This document shows positions 26,886 to 34,763 of a stretch of DNA of 64,000 nt, piece after piece. The position numbers and the translations under genes were made by a program. The DNA comes from GMQP-bins7 sp963776565. GTDB lineage: Bacteria; Actinomycetota; Thermoleophilia; Gaiellales; Gaiellaceae. The notes under the pieces are model-generated. The model did not search any database, was not told the DNA's origin, and worked only from the letters and a program-made list of their open reading frames with translations. Location of the stretch: the NCBI GenBank assembly GCA_963776565.1, contig CAVZNF010000004.1, positions 124,001 through 188,000 of the forward strand. Reading direction: 5' to 3'. Numbering within the stretch: position 1 is the first letter of the stretch; each line of letters begins with the position of its first letter.

Positions 26886-27134
26886 TCAGGCGGCTTCCGG
26901 GGACCAGAGCTGGTCCGCGAGCGAGCGCCAGGTGTCGCGCAGATCGACTCTTCCGGTGACCCGCTGCAGCTCCCAGTAGGCCCTCACGAGGGCTCCGAGA
27001 TCGGGCTCGACGCCTTCACGCCGACCCTCTTCCAGCACGCGGACGTACCACGAAGCGGGGTCCACTCCGAGCTCGGTCGCAAGTGTGAGCGCCGTGTCGC
27101 GGAGCTCAGTCGCCGAGGTGTCCAGTGGTGCCAT
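26886..27134 (-). CDS. small acidic protein of unknown function
   Basis: An 82-residue helical protein from ATG 27134 to a stop 58 bases before dnaE, same strand. Sequence features are acidic helices (ELRDTALTLATELGVDPASWYVRVLEEGRREGVEPDLGALVRAYWELQRVTG) with several Trp, and no Cys or membrane segment. GATAGG 6 bases before the ATG may serve as a -10 box. I do not recognise the family. Position upstream of dnaE suggests co-transcription, nothing more. Confidence 0.6.
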   Translation of the reverse strand: MAPLDTSATELRDTALTLATELGVDPASWYVRVLEEGRREGVEPDLGALVRAYWELQRVTGRVDLRDTWRSLADQLWSPEAA

Positions 27135-27217
27135 GCGACGCCTATCGGCACGGGCCGAGCGTCGTGTGAGACGGTCCCCCCGGACGGGGTAGCGGCGCGT
27201 CGGCAGACTGCGCAGTC

Positions 27218-27682
27218 GTGCGTCCGCCGACCGTCATCGAACAAGGGCGCCTGATCGCGGGCCGGCATCCGTGCGCGTGGGGATCGGAGAACGCGCCGCT
27301 CGAGGTGCGGAACCTCGTGGGCGCGGGCGTGACCCTCTTCCTCGATCTGACGCAGTCGGGCGAGCTCGAGCCGTACGCGTCGCTCGTCGTGCCGCCGGCT
27401 CGGTACCTCAACCTCCCGATCAGGGACTTCTCGGTCCCGACCCGTGACGGCCTCGTGGCGACGCTCGACGAGATCGACGCCGAGCTCGACGCGGGCGGGA
27501 TCGTCTACGTTCACTGCTGGGCCGGATGCGGTCGGACGGGCGTCGTCGTGGGCAGCTGGCTCGTCCGCCACGGGGCCGACCCGAACGATGCGCTCCAGCG
27601 CATCGCCGACGCACGAGGGCTCGGCTGCCCGCAGACGCTCGAGCAACGGCTCGTCGTACTCGACTGGCGCCGCGGGCTCTGA
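27218..27682 (+). CDS. dual-specificity/tyrosine phosphatase-like protein
   Basis: A 154-residue soluble phosphatase of the Cys-based class. The P-loop VHCWAGCGRTGVVVG (residues 104-118) matches HCXXGXXRTG with catalytic Cys and Arg. An upstream loop with Asp (LPIRDFSVP, about residues 69-77) fits the general acid. It has the compact size of the cyclin-dependent kinase inhibitor 3/PTP-like family seen in bacteria. The substrate is unknown. GTG 27218 has no ribosome binding site; CAGACT lies 8 bases upstream. Divergent from the small ORF before dnaE. Confidence 0.85.
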   Translation: MRPPTVIEQGRLIAGRHPCAWGSENAPLEVRNLVGAGVTLFLDLTQSGELEPYASLVVPPARYLNLPIRDFSVPTRDGLVATLDEIDAELDAGGIVYVHCWAGCGRTGVVVGSWLVRHGADPNDALQRIADARGLGCPQTLEQRLVVLDWRRGL

Positions 27683-27802
27683 ATCGCGCCCACTCGAACG
27701 AGTGAGCGAGAGACGCGCTCGCCGCACCGATACGCGAGATGAGGATGCCCGCAGGTCCCCTGCACCCAGCGGTGCCCGCGTCGACGGAACACGCGACGAG
27801 TC

Positions 27803-29194
27803 GTGCTGCCGTCCTCTAAGAGCGACTCGAAACACGAGGCGCGATTCGTGGCCCGCCTCGACGTGCTCAGCGAGCGCGTCGACACGTTGGCCGCGACCGT
27901 TGCGACCACCGCGTCTGCGATGGCGAAGAAGGACGGCGAGATCGCGAGCCTGCGTCGCGAGCTCCAGCTCCGCGACGAGCAGATCCAGGCGCTCGCCGCT
28001 CGTCCACAAGCGCCGGCCGCAGGTGACCCGCGCGAGCTCCACCAGCTCAGGGAGACCGTCGCCGCTCTCTCGTCCGAGCGCTCGACGCAGGGAGGCTCCA
28101 AGCAGATCGACGAGCTCACCGCGAAGGTCGGGCTCCTCGGCCAGCGGCTCGAGACGCTCTCGACGACCGTGTCGACGACGGCCGCCGGACTTGCAGGTCG
28201 CGACGGCGAGCTCGCAACGATCAGGAAACGACTCGAGACGCACGACGGCACGCCGGTCGGCGCAACGCCGACGGCCGACCTTGGCATCAAGCGGCAGCTC
28301 GACGAGCTCGCGTCCACGGCCACCGGCACGAAGCTGCGCCTCGACGGGCAGGCCGCGGAGCTCGAGTCGCTGAAGTCGCAGCTGGCAGAGCGACAAGGTC
28401 CTCCGGCGGACGAGCTGCGGGCGATGCTCACGATGCTCCGAACACGGGTCGAGTCTCTCGACGGGCTACGGGCAGGAGTGACGCAGGAGGCGCTCGACGA
28501 CCGCCTGACGGAAACGGACGAGGCGCTCGCCGCCCTTTCCCAGCGTGTCGAGGAGCTCGCGACGGGCGTGGAGTCCGCGACCGCGAGCCTCTCGGACAAG
28601 GAGCACGAGCTCGCAGCACTGCACCGGCACTTCATGGAGTCCAGCTCGCGCATCGAGACGATCGTCGACGACCTCCGCGAGGCGCTCGGTGCGTTCCCGG
28701 ACACGGATCCGGACGCGCTGGCCGCGCTCACCCGGCGGCTCGACACGACGTCGGCGGGCGCCACCGCTCTGGCGAATCGGGTCGATCGGCTCGAGGCCAC
28801 TCACGTCGACGACCTCCTCACCGGGCTCGCCGAGCGCATCGACGGGCTCGACGGGCGCGTCGAGGCGGTGGCCGTCGAGATCAAGCGGGCGAAGACCCTC
28901 TGGCCCGTCGCGCTGAGGTCGCTGGAGGCGCGCCTCGACGATGTCGCTCCGCCACGGCCGCGCGACGATGAGACTCTCGACGCGCCCGAGTCGCCCCTCG
29001 AGGACGAGCACAAGGACGACTCCGACGACCTTCTCGCGGGGCTTCGGGACAGCCTGCAGGCGATGGAGAACGTCGCCGCGGAGCTGGAGCGCTCTCAGGA
29101 CGTCTGGGCCGGCGACGCCCCGAACTCCGAGGACACCCAGCAGGCGATGGCCGGAGGAGCGCGGGTGGTCCCGTTACGCACGGCGGACCCGTAG
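27803..29194 (+). CDS. long coiled-coil protein with internal repeats
   Basis: A 463-residue, almost entirely helical protein with no signal peptide and no membrane segment. A motif of the form RV-L---V-TTA---A-KDGEI-SLRREL occurs around residues 19-52, 109-142 and 241-274, with a weaker copy at about 164-194, separated by Gly/Pro breaks. The C-terminal 80 residues are acidic (LEDEHKDDSDDLLAGL). Heptads rich in Leu and Val suggest a parallel coiled coil, so a structural or scaffold role is likely. The 120-base gap upstream holds a small inverted repeat (CACTCG-AA-CGAGTG at 27690-27703). No family recognised. GTG 27803 is the first in-frame start. Confidence 0.7.
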   Translation: MLPSSKSDSKHEARFVARLDVLSERVDTLAATVATTASAMAKKDGEIASLRRELQLRDEQIQALAARPQAPAAGDPRELHQLRETVAALSSERSTQGGSKQIDELTAKVGLLGQRLETLSTTVSTTAAGLAGRDGELATIRKRLETHDGTPVGATPTADLGIKRQLDELASTATGTKLRLDGQAAELESLKSQLAERQGPPADELRAMLTMLRTRVESLDGLRAGVTQEALDDRLTETDEALAALSQRVEELATGVESATASLSDKEHELAALHRHFMESSSRIETIVDDLREALGAFPDTDPDALAALTRRLDTTSAGATALANRVDRLEATHVDDLLTGLAERIDGLDGRVEAVAVEIKRAKTLWPVALRSLEARLDDVAPPRPRDDETLDAPESPLEDEHKDDSDDLLAGLRDSLQAMENVAAELERSQDVWAGDAPNSEDTQQAMAGGARVVPLRTADP

Positions 29195-29204
29195 ACACAC
29201 GATC

Positions 29205-29336
29205 ATGCTGCGGCCACTCGACACTCTTCTCCTCACGCTCGGCCGGCACGGCTCCTGGGCGCGCGCGCTGATGGTCTACAGGGCTCTTACCGTGCTCGCG
29301 GTGTCCGAGCGGCCACGGCGCCGCTCAGCCGTCTGA
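29205..29336 (+). CDS. possible 43-residue small protein
   Basis: ATG 29205 lies 11 bases after the coiled-coil gene and reads MLRPLDTLLLTLGRHGSWA... to a basic tail, ending 12 bases inside the convergent GNAT gene. The N-terminal half is moderately hydrophobic. There is no clear ribosome binding site, and codon use alone does not prove it is a gene. It may be chance. Confidence 0.25.
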   Translation: MLRPLDTLLLTLGRHGSWARALMVYRALTVLAVSERPRRRSAV

Positions 29337-29840
29337 CGCATCCTCCAGGAAGTACGCCATCAGGATGGCGTCGACGAGCTCGTCTCCGCGCTCGTAGTGG
29401 CGCTTTCGATAGCCCTCGCGCTCGAAGCCGAACGAGCCGTAGAGCGCGAGCGCAGGCTCGTTCCACGGGAAGACGTGGAGCTCGAGCTTGCGGACACCCG
29501 ACTCGCGCGACCAGCCGACCGCGACGTCGAGGAGCGCCGTCCCCACGCCCTGGCGGCGATGGCTCGCGGCGACCATGAGACCCAGGTCGGCCACGTGTCG
29601 ACTCGCCGGGTGTGGATCGCGGGACAGTGACAGCCGACCGACGATGCGCTCACCGTCCTCGGCGACGAAGACGGCCGCGTCGGGGTAGCGCTGGATGCTC
29701 CGGAGGTAGCGGCGCTCGTCCGACGCGGACCGCCACGGCCCGGTGCCGAGAATCCAGCGCCCTTCCTCTCGACCGACGCTCTCGGCGAGATCGACGAGGG
29801 CGTTGGCGTCGTGCAGTGTCGCCGGCCTGACACTCGTCAC
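29325..29840 (-). CDS. GNAT-family N-acetyltransferase
   Basis: A 171-residue acetyl-CoA-dependent acyltransferase. The acetyl-CoA loop is VAASHRRQGVGTALLDVAVGWSRE (RRQGVG matching Q/RxxGxG/A), followed by the beta-5 and alpha-4 region LELHVFPWNEPALALYGSFGFEREGYRKRHY. This is close to RimJ/RimL-like or ribosomal-protein-type GNATs. Its start overlaps the stop of ggt by 4 bases, so the two are co-expressed. The substrate cannot be told from sequence. Confidence 0.9.
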   Translation of the reverse strand: MTSVRPATLHDANALVDLAESVGREEGRWILGTGPWRSASDERRYLRSIQRYPDAAVFVAEDGERIVGRLSLSRDPHPASRHVADLGLMVAASHRRQGVGTALLDVAVGWSRESGVRKLELHVFPWNEPALALYGSFGFEREGYRKRHYERGDELVDAILMAYFLEDASDG

Positions 29841-31168
29841 GGAACCACGATCCCGACTCCCCCGCGGCGTGGATCACCCGCGGCCTCGAACCCGCCTGCG
29901 GTCGTCCACTCCACCGCCTGCACGCCCCCGAAGAAGAGGTTCAGGTCGCCCCAGCGGTTGACGTCCCACGACGCCGGAAGCGCCGCCACGTCGTCCTCGG
30001 CCCAGCCGCCCTCGAGATGGAGCGTCGTCCCCTCGACGTGCAGCCTCGGCGCGCGAATCGCATCGGCGACATGCATTCCCAGCAGGAACCGCCACGTCAC
30101 CTGGGCGATGGCTCCCGCCAGCCGCACGGAGCCCGCGCTGCCGATCACGAGCTGCGGCCGGCCCGACTCGAGGACCAGCGTCGGGGTCATCATGCTGGCG
30201 AGCCGGTCTCCAGGCTCCTTCTCGTCAGGGCCGATGACGTCGAGCTCGCCGAGCATGTTGTTCAGCTGCGTTCCGCCGCGGAAGACGCCCGAGCCGGACC
30301 CGAGCGTCGAGGACAGCCCCGCTGCAAGGCCGTCGGCGTCGACGACGGAGATATGCGTCGTGCCGGGCAGCGGCCCCGAGCCGAGCGGGCCGTACGCGTC
30401 GGCGACGGCTCGAGCCTCGCTCTCGAGCGGCGGCTCCTCCGTGTGTCCGGACAGGAGCTCGAGGATGCGTTGCACGACTCCGCCCCCCTGCGACGGCGTG
30501 GATCGGATGGCTCGCCCGCGGGCGCACAGCTCGAGCGGCGACATCTCGAGCACCCGGTACGCGCGAAGGTCGTCCGCGTACTCGGGGATGAGACCAGCCA
30601 CCATCGCCGCGCCGTCATCACGGACGGCTTCGAGCGTCTCGCAGGAATACCGCGTGTGAACACGCGCAGGATCGCCGTAGATGCGCCTCCCACCGTCGTC
30701 GCGCTGGAGGATCCCCTCCAGGATCAGGTGCAGCGTCTCGCGCTGCTCGTCGCGCTCGAAGCCCCTCTCGGCGAGGCGAACCGACGGCTCGACGAGGTCC
30801 GCCCAGGCGCGGGTCGCGAAGCGGCCGTGGATCTCCTCGAGGCCCGCCAGGAGGCCCGGCACCGCGACGGAGCCGTCGCCGACGTGGAACACCTGCGTGC
30901 CGGCATCGCCGAAGTCGATGACGAGCTCCTCCATCTCCCCGAGCCTCGTTGTCGGGACGCCGAAGAAGCAGTCGAGCATCGTGGTGGAGCCGCTCGGCTC
31001 GTGGACGAGCGCGAAGCCGCCTCCGGTCGGGCCTGTCAGCGGGCCTTCCGTGACGAAAGCCGTGAATGCAGCGCCGAGCAGGGCATCGACGGCGTTCCCG
31101 CCCCCGCGCAGGATGCGCGCGCCGGCCTCGGCCGTCAGCGGATGACCGGCTGCGATGGCGCCTCGCAT
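29837..31168 (-). CDS. ggt: gamma-glutamyltransferase family protein
   Basis: An Ntn-hydrolase of the gamma-glutamyltranspeptidase family, 443 residues. It starts AAGHPLTAEAGARILRGGGNAVDALLGAAF and has GPTGGGFALVHE. The autoprocessing/catalytic Thr is in PLPGTTHISVVDADGLAAGLSSTLGSG (about residues 275-301). GSAGSVRLAGAIAQV provides the oxyanion-type Gly-Ser region. It is shorter than the usual 530-580 and has no signal peptide, so a cytosolic or specialised member is likely. TACCCT lies 6 bases before the ATG, a leaderless arrangement. It sits downstream of ftsZ with a 37-base gap. Confidence 0.9.
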   Translation of the reverse strand: MRGAIAAGHPLTAEAGARILRGGGNAVDALLGAAFTAFVTEGPLTGPTGGGFALVHEPSGSTTMLDCFFGVPTTRLGEMEELVIDFGDAGTQVFHVGDGSVAVPGLLAGLEEIHGRFATRAWADLVEPSVRLAERGFERDEQRETLHLILEGILQRDDGGRRIYGDPARVHTRYSCETLEAVRDDGAAMVAGLIPEYADDLRAYRVLEMSPLELCARGRAIRSTPSQGGGVVQRILELLSGHTEEPPLESEARAVADAYGPLGSGPLPGTTHISVVDADGLAAGLSSTLGSGSGVFRGGTQLNNMLGELDVIGPDEKEPGDRLASMMTPTLVLESGRPQLVIGSAGSVRLAGAIAQVTWRFLLGMHVADAIRAPRLHVEGTTLHLEGGWAEDDVAALPASWDVNRWGDLNLFFGGVQAVEWTTAGGFEAAGDPRRGGVGIVVP

Positions 31169-31174
31169 CGGAGG

Positions 31175-31180
31175 AGGGTA
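31175..31180 (-). promoter_or_regulatory. -10 box of a leaderless ggt promoter
   Basis: On the minus strand TACCCT is separated from the ggt ATG (31168) by exactly 6 bases, CCTCCG. This allows ggt to be expressed apart from the ftsZ gene upstream. Confidence 0.5.
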
Positions 31181-31205
31181 CTGCGGCTCGATGCCCGGGA
31201 AGCGG

Positions 31206-32576
31206 CTAGCCGGCGTTGAGGAACGACGGCAGCTCGGGATCCGCGGCGCGGCTCGGCTCCGACGTCATCTCGAACTCCGGCCGACCGGCCCGACGCTTCA
31301 TGCCGCCGAGGCCCGTCGCGACGACCGTGACCCACACCTGGCCGGTGAGCCGCGGATCGACGGTCGCGCCGAAGATGATGTTCGTCTCGTCCGTCGCCGT
31401 CTGGCGCACGACTTCGGCCGCCTCGTTCACCTCGACGAGCGAGAGATCGTCGCCGCCCGAGATCGAGAGCAGGATGCCGCGCGCGCGGACGATCTCCGCG
31501 TCGATGAGCGGCGAGCCGAGCGCGCGCTCCGCAGCCTCTCGCGCGCGGTTCTGTCCGGTCGCGTAGCCGATTCCCATGAGCGCGGAGCCGGCGTCCTGCA
31601 TGACCGTGCGGACGTCGGCGAAGTCGAGGTTGATGAGGCCAGGGGTCGTGATCAGGTCACAGATCCCCTGGACGCCCTGGCGCAGCACGTCATCCGCGAT
31701 CTTGAACGCGTCGACCATCGACGTCGAGCGGTCGAGCACCTCGAGGAGTCGGTCGTTGGGGATGACGATGACGGTGTCGCACGCGGCGCGCAGCTCGTCG
31801 ACGCCGCTCTCGGCCGCGGATCTCCGGCGCGTTCCCTCGAACCGGAACGGCGTGGTGACGATCCCGACCGTGAGGGCTCCGAGCTCGCGCGCGATGCGCG
31901 CCACGACCGGTGCGGCGCCGGTGCCCGTGCCGCCTCCCTCGCCCGCGGTGACGAAGACCATGTCCGACCCGCGCAGCGCCGCCTTGAGTTGGTCCAGTGC
32001 CTCCTCGGCGGCCGCGCGCCCGACGCCAGGGTCGGCGCCCGAGCCGAGGCCGTGCGTGAGCCCCTCGCCGATCGCGATCTTCGTCGGCGCGTCCGAGATC
32101 GCGAGCGCCTGGCGGTCGGTGTTGACGGCGACGAAGTCGACCTGCGCGATCCCGGCGTCCATCATGCGGTGGATCGCGTTGAGCCCGGCTCCGCCGACTC
32201 CGACGACGCGGATGGCGGCGATGTACGCGGCGCCCTTCGGCGGCGGCACGCGATGGAGCCGCGGCGCCGGCTCGAGCATCGTCTGGAAGTAGCGAGCCGC
32301 CGCGCGCGAGGCGGCGACCTCGTCCGTCACCTCGTCGGCCGGGGCGGCCACGGAAGCCGCGGCCGTGACCGGCGGCTCGGCTGCGAGCTCCGGCTCGGGC
32401 TCCTTCGCGAAGTCGGGGACGTGCTCGACGGTCTCGTCGAGCGCGGCTTCTGCCCTGGGGTCGACCGCAGGCGCCTCGCTCTCGGGAGCGCCCTCCTGCG
32501 CACGCTGCGCGGCCTCGGTCTTGCGGAAGAGCTCGGCGAGCGGGCCCTCACGCATCGTCGCGCGCTTGCGCGCCAT
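31206..32576 (-). CDS. ftsZ: FtsZ-family tubulin GTPase with long N-terminal extension
   Basis: A 456-residue bacterial tubulin. The GTPase core starts near residue 120 (IRVVGVGGAGLNAIHRM) and has the tubulin signature GEGGGTGTGAAP (about 212-223). It also has VIPNDRLLEVLD and an intact T7 loop NLDFADV (316-322), so polymerisation-coupled GTP hydrolysis should be possible. About 118 residues rich in Ala, Glu and Pro precede the core, where normal FtsZ has about 10. The C-terminal linker is only about 25 residues and ends ELPSFLNAG, resembling the FtsA/ZipA/SepF-binding tail. It overlaps parA by 29 bases and is not beside division-cluster genes, so it may be a second paralogue rather than the housekeeping copy. 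Confidence 0.9.
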   Translation of the reverse strand: MARKRATMREGPLAELFRKTEAAQRAQEGAPESEAPAVDPRAEAALDETVEHVPDFAKEPEPELAAEPPVTAAASVAAPADEVTDEVAASRAAARYFQTMLEPAPRLHRVPPPKGAAYIAAIRVVGVGGAGLNAIHRMMDAGIAQVDFVAVNTDRQALAISDAPTKIAIGEGLTHGLGSGADPGVGRAAAEEALDQLKAALRGSDMVFVTAGEGGGTGTGAAPVVARIARELGALTVGIVTTPFRFEGTRRRSAAESGVDELRAACDTVIVIPNDRLLEVLDRSTSMVDAFKIADDVLRQGVQGICDLITTPGLINLDFADVRTVMQDAGSALMGIGYATGQNRAREAAERALGSPLIDAEIVRARGILLSISGGDDLSLVEVNEAAEVVRQTATDETNIIFGATVDPRLTGQVWVTVVATGLGGMKRRAGRPEFEMTSEPSRAADPELPSFLNAG

Positions 32577-33489
32577 CGAGCACCTCCTTCGCGAGATCGC
32601 GGTAGGCCTGCGCGGCCGGGCCGGACGGGTCGTACTTGAGCACGGAGCTGCCCTTCACCGGCGCCTCCGCGTAACGCACGGTCTTGCGGATCCGCGTGTC
32701 GTAGATGAGGTCGCCGAAGTGCTCCTCGAGGATCTCGATCGCCTCGCGGGCGTGCAGCGTGCGGCCGTCGTACATGGTCGGAACGATGCCTTGCACGTGC
32801 ACGCGCGGGTTGAGGTTCTCGCGCACCATCGCCAGCGTGTTCTCGAGCTGGACGAGCCCGCGGAGCGACAGGTACTCGCACTGAACCGGGACGATCACTC
32901 CGTCGGCTGCGACGAACGCGTTGATCGTCAGCAGGCCGAGCGAGGGAGGCGTGTCGATGAGGATGTAGTCGTAGCGGTCGCGCACCTCGACGAGCGCCTT
33001 GTCGAGCGCGCGCTCGCGACCGATGAGCGCCGACAGCGCCAGCTCGGCGCCGGCGAGATCGATCGAGGCCACCGCGATGTCGACCTCGATGGACTTGATG
33101 ACGTCGGAGATCGGCACCCGGTGGACGAGCACGTCGAACATCGAGCGCTCGATCGCGTCCGGATTCATGCCCTGGCTCATCGTGAGGTTCCCCTGAGGGT
33201 CGAGGTCGATGATGAGCACGCGCTTCCCCTGCTCGTGCAGCGCGACGCCGAGGTTGAGCGTCGTCGTCGTCTTCGCGACGCCGCCCTTCTGGTTCGCGAG
33301 CGCGATGACGCTCGCCATCAGCGCGCCGTCCGGACTGGGGGCCGGGGTGAGGACAGGCGCCGGGATGGGAGCGGGAACCGCCTGGAGGCGCGGCGACTCG
33401 TCGACGTCGGCAGGCTGCTCGTCCTCGACCGGCTCCGAGACCGGCTCGGGCCGCGGCTGGAGGCGCGGAAGCAGGCGTGACAGAGCCAT
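32548..33489 (-). CDS. parA: ParA/Soj/MinD-family ATPase
   Basis: A 313-residue deviant-Walker ATPase. The P-loop KGGVAKTT (about 68-75) is followed by VLIIDLDPQGNLT (Walker A-prime Asp) and YILIDTPPSLGLLTINAFVAADGVIVPVQCEYLSLRG, the standard ParA/Soj signature. About 57 Pro- and Glu-rich residues precede the domain. A second Met just before the fold (MASVIALANQKGG) is an alternative start. No parB or parS-like site adjoins, and the gene overlaps ftsZ. A positioning role for that FtsZ, as MinD-type proteins have, is more likely than plasmid-type partition. This is inference from context. Confidence 0.9.
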   Translation of the reverse strand: MALSRLLPRLQPRPEPVSEPVEDEQPADVDESPRLQAVPAPIPAPVLTPAPSPDGALMASVIALANQKGGVAKTTTTLNLGVALHEQGKRVLIIDLDPQGNLTMSQGMNPDAIERSMFDVLVHRVPISDVIKSIEVDIAVASIDLAGAELALSALIGRERALDKALVEVRDRYDYILIDTPPSLGLLTINAFVAADGVIVPVQCEYLSLRGLVQLENTLAMVRENLNPRVHVQGIVPTMYDGRTLHAREAIEILEEHFGDLIYDTRIRKTVRYAEAPVKGSSVLKYDPSGPAAQAYRDLAKEVLDGAQARDDA

Positions 33490-33542
33490 GACTGCGTCAC
33501 TTTCACGCGTCGCGAGGCAATTCCTTCAAACACCGCCGCCTG

Positions 33543-34493
33543 TCAGCTCTCGCCCTCCCAGTAGTCGAGCTGCTCGCCGACGCGCGTGATCAGCCCGAGC
33601 CCGGCGAAGTAGACCTTGCCGGAGCGAGGGTAGTAGCAGACCTCGCCGGGCTCGCGGGTCCCGTACATGAGCAGGGTCATGCCTTGCTCGCCGCCTCGGA
33701 ACGCGTGCGAGACACCCGTACTCGGAGGCCTCACCACCACCGAACCGGCACGCACCTCGTGCTCCTCGACGCCGTCTTCCTCCCAGAGCAGCAGGTGCCC
33801 GTCGCCCTCGAGCACGACGAAGATCTCCTCCTCGAGCGAGTGGCAGTGCGGCGGCATGCTGAGCATCCCGGGAAGCACCTCGCAGTATCGGAGACCGGTC
33901 CGCTGCGAGCCGACGGCCTCGCCCAGCATGCGGATACGCCGGCCGATCGTCGTCATGACCCGCTCGAACACCTCGACGTCGGCGACGTTCGCGATCGTCG
34001 ACGGGCGCGGCTGAAGCTCGCCCACCGGCGGTGGCCCGGCGGCGGCCTCGCGCGTCCACGGGTGATCCTCCTCGGCGCCGACAGGCGCCCACGTCTCGCC
34101 GAGCCATGCCACACCCGCGCGCGGCAGCCACGTGATGCCGTTCGCGAACGTTCGCTGCCCGAATGCGAGCACGTCGAGGCCGTCAGGCCCGGCCTGGAGA
34201 GTGTGCGCACTGTCGAGCGCCAGATGCACGAGGCAGTCGCCGGTCCGCACCTCGTAGCCGACGGGATCGCCCTCGCCCTCCCACTGCACGGAGACACCCG
34301 TGCCGCCGAGCACGTAGAAGATCTCCTCCTCGGCGCCTTCCAGATGGAGCGGCGTCGACCACATGCCGGGATCGACCTGGATGCGTTTCAGGCCGACCGT
34401 CTGCGACGCGCGCCCGGTGAGGCTCGACCACGTGCCCGCGATGTGGCCGCGCTCGCCGCGCCAGGTCCGCACGTCGTCCCAGTGCGAGATCAC
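33543..34493 (-). CDS. bicupin-domain protein
   Basis: A 316-residue protein with two cupin barrels. The first has PLHLEGAEEEIFYVLGGTGVSVQWEG and GDCLVHLALDSAHTLQAG; the second has MPPHCHSLEEEIFVVLEGDGHLLLWEEDG and GSVVVRPPSTGVSHAFRGG. The second contains a canonical HxH...E...H metal set. The first has HxE and a later His only. A metal-dependent sugar or aromatic dioxygenase/isomerase-like role is possible, but no substrate is indicated. Its ATG overlaps the stop of the small gene upstream by 4 bases (ATGA). Confidence 0.85.
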   Translation of the reverse strand: MISHWDDVRTWRGERGHIAGTWSSLTGRASQTVGLKRIQVDPGMWSTPLHLEGAEEEIFYVLGGTGVSVQWEGEGDPVGYEVRTGDCLVHLALDSAHTLQAGPDGLDVLAFGQRTFANGITWLPRAGVAWLGETWAPVGAEEDHPWTREAAAGPPPVGELQPRPSTIANVADVEVFERVMTTIGRRIRMLGEAVGSQRTGLRYCEVLPGMLSMPPHCHSLEEEIFVVLEGDGHLLLWEEDGVEEHEVRAGSVVVRPPSTGVSHAFRGGEQGMTLLMYGTREPGEVCYYPRSGKVYFAGLGLITRVGEQLDYWEGES

Positions 34494-34696
34494 ATCGCGA
34501 TCATGTCACGCTCCAGCGCCCCGCGCAGGTCCTCGACGGCGCGTGCTCCGGCGTCGCCGCCCTCGGCTCGCGACCACGCCTCTGCCTCCTCGAGCAGCGC
34601 CCGGAGCTCGTCGACGAGCTCCGCCGGAGCAGCGCCCTCGCGGTCGAGCATCTCGATGCGCTCGAGGCGTTCGAGGATCGCCTTCGACTCGTCCAC
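34490..34696 (-). CDS. small helical protein coupled to the bicupin gene
   Basis: About 68 residues from GTG 34696: DESKAILERLERIEMLDREGAAPAELVDELRALLEEAEAWSRAEGGDAGARAVEDLRGALERDMIAM. It is amphipathic, acidic and free of Cys. The stop overlaps the bicupin start by 4 bases, so the two are translated together. No family recognised. It may be a small partner or chaperone of the cupin, which is speculation. Confidence 0.6.
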   Translation of the reverse strand: MDESKAILERLERIEMLDREGAAPAELVDELRALLEEAEAWSRAEGGDAGARAVEDLRGALERDMIAM

Positions 34697-34763
34697 GTGT
34701 CGACGGTAGCCCTGCCCCGTTCGCACGTGGGTAACGGCTTCGCGCCGAAACGACGAATTCGCT

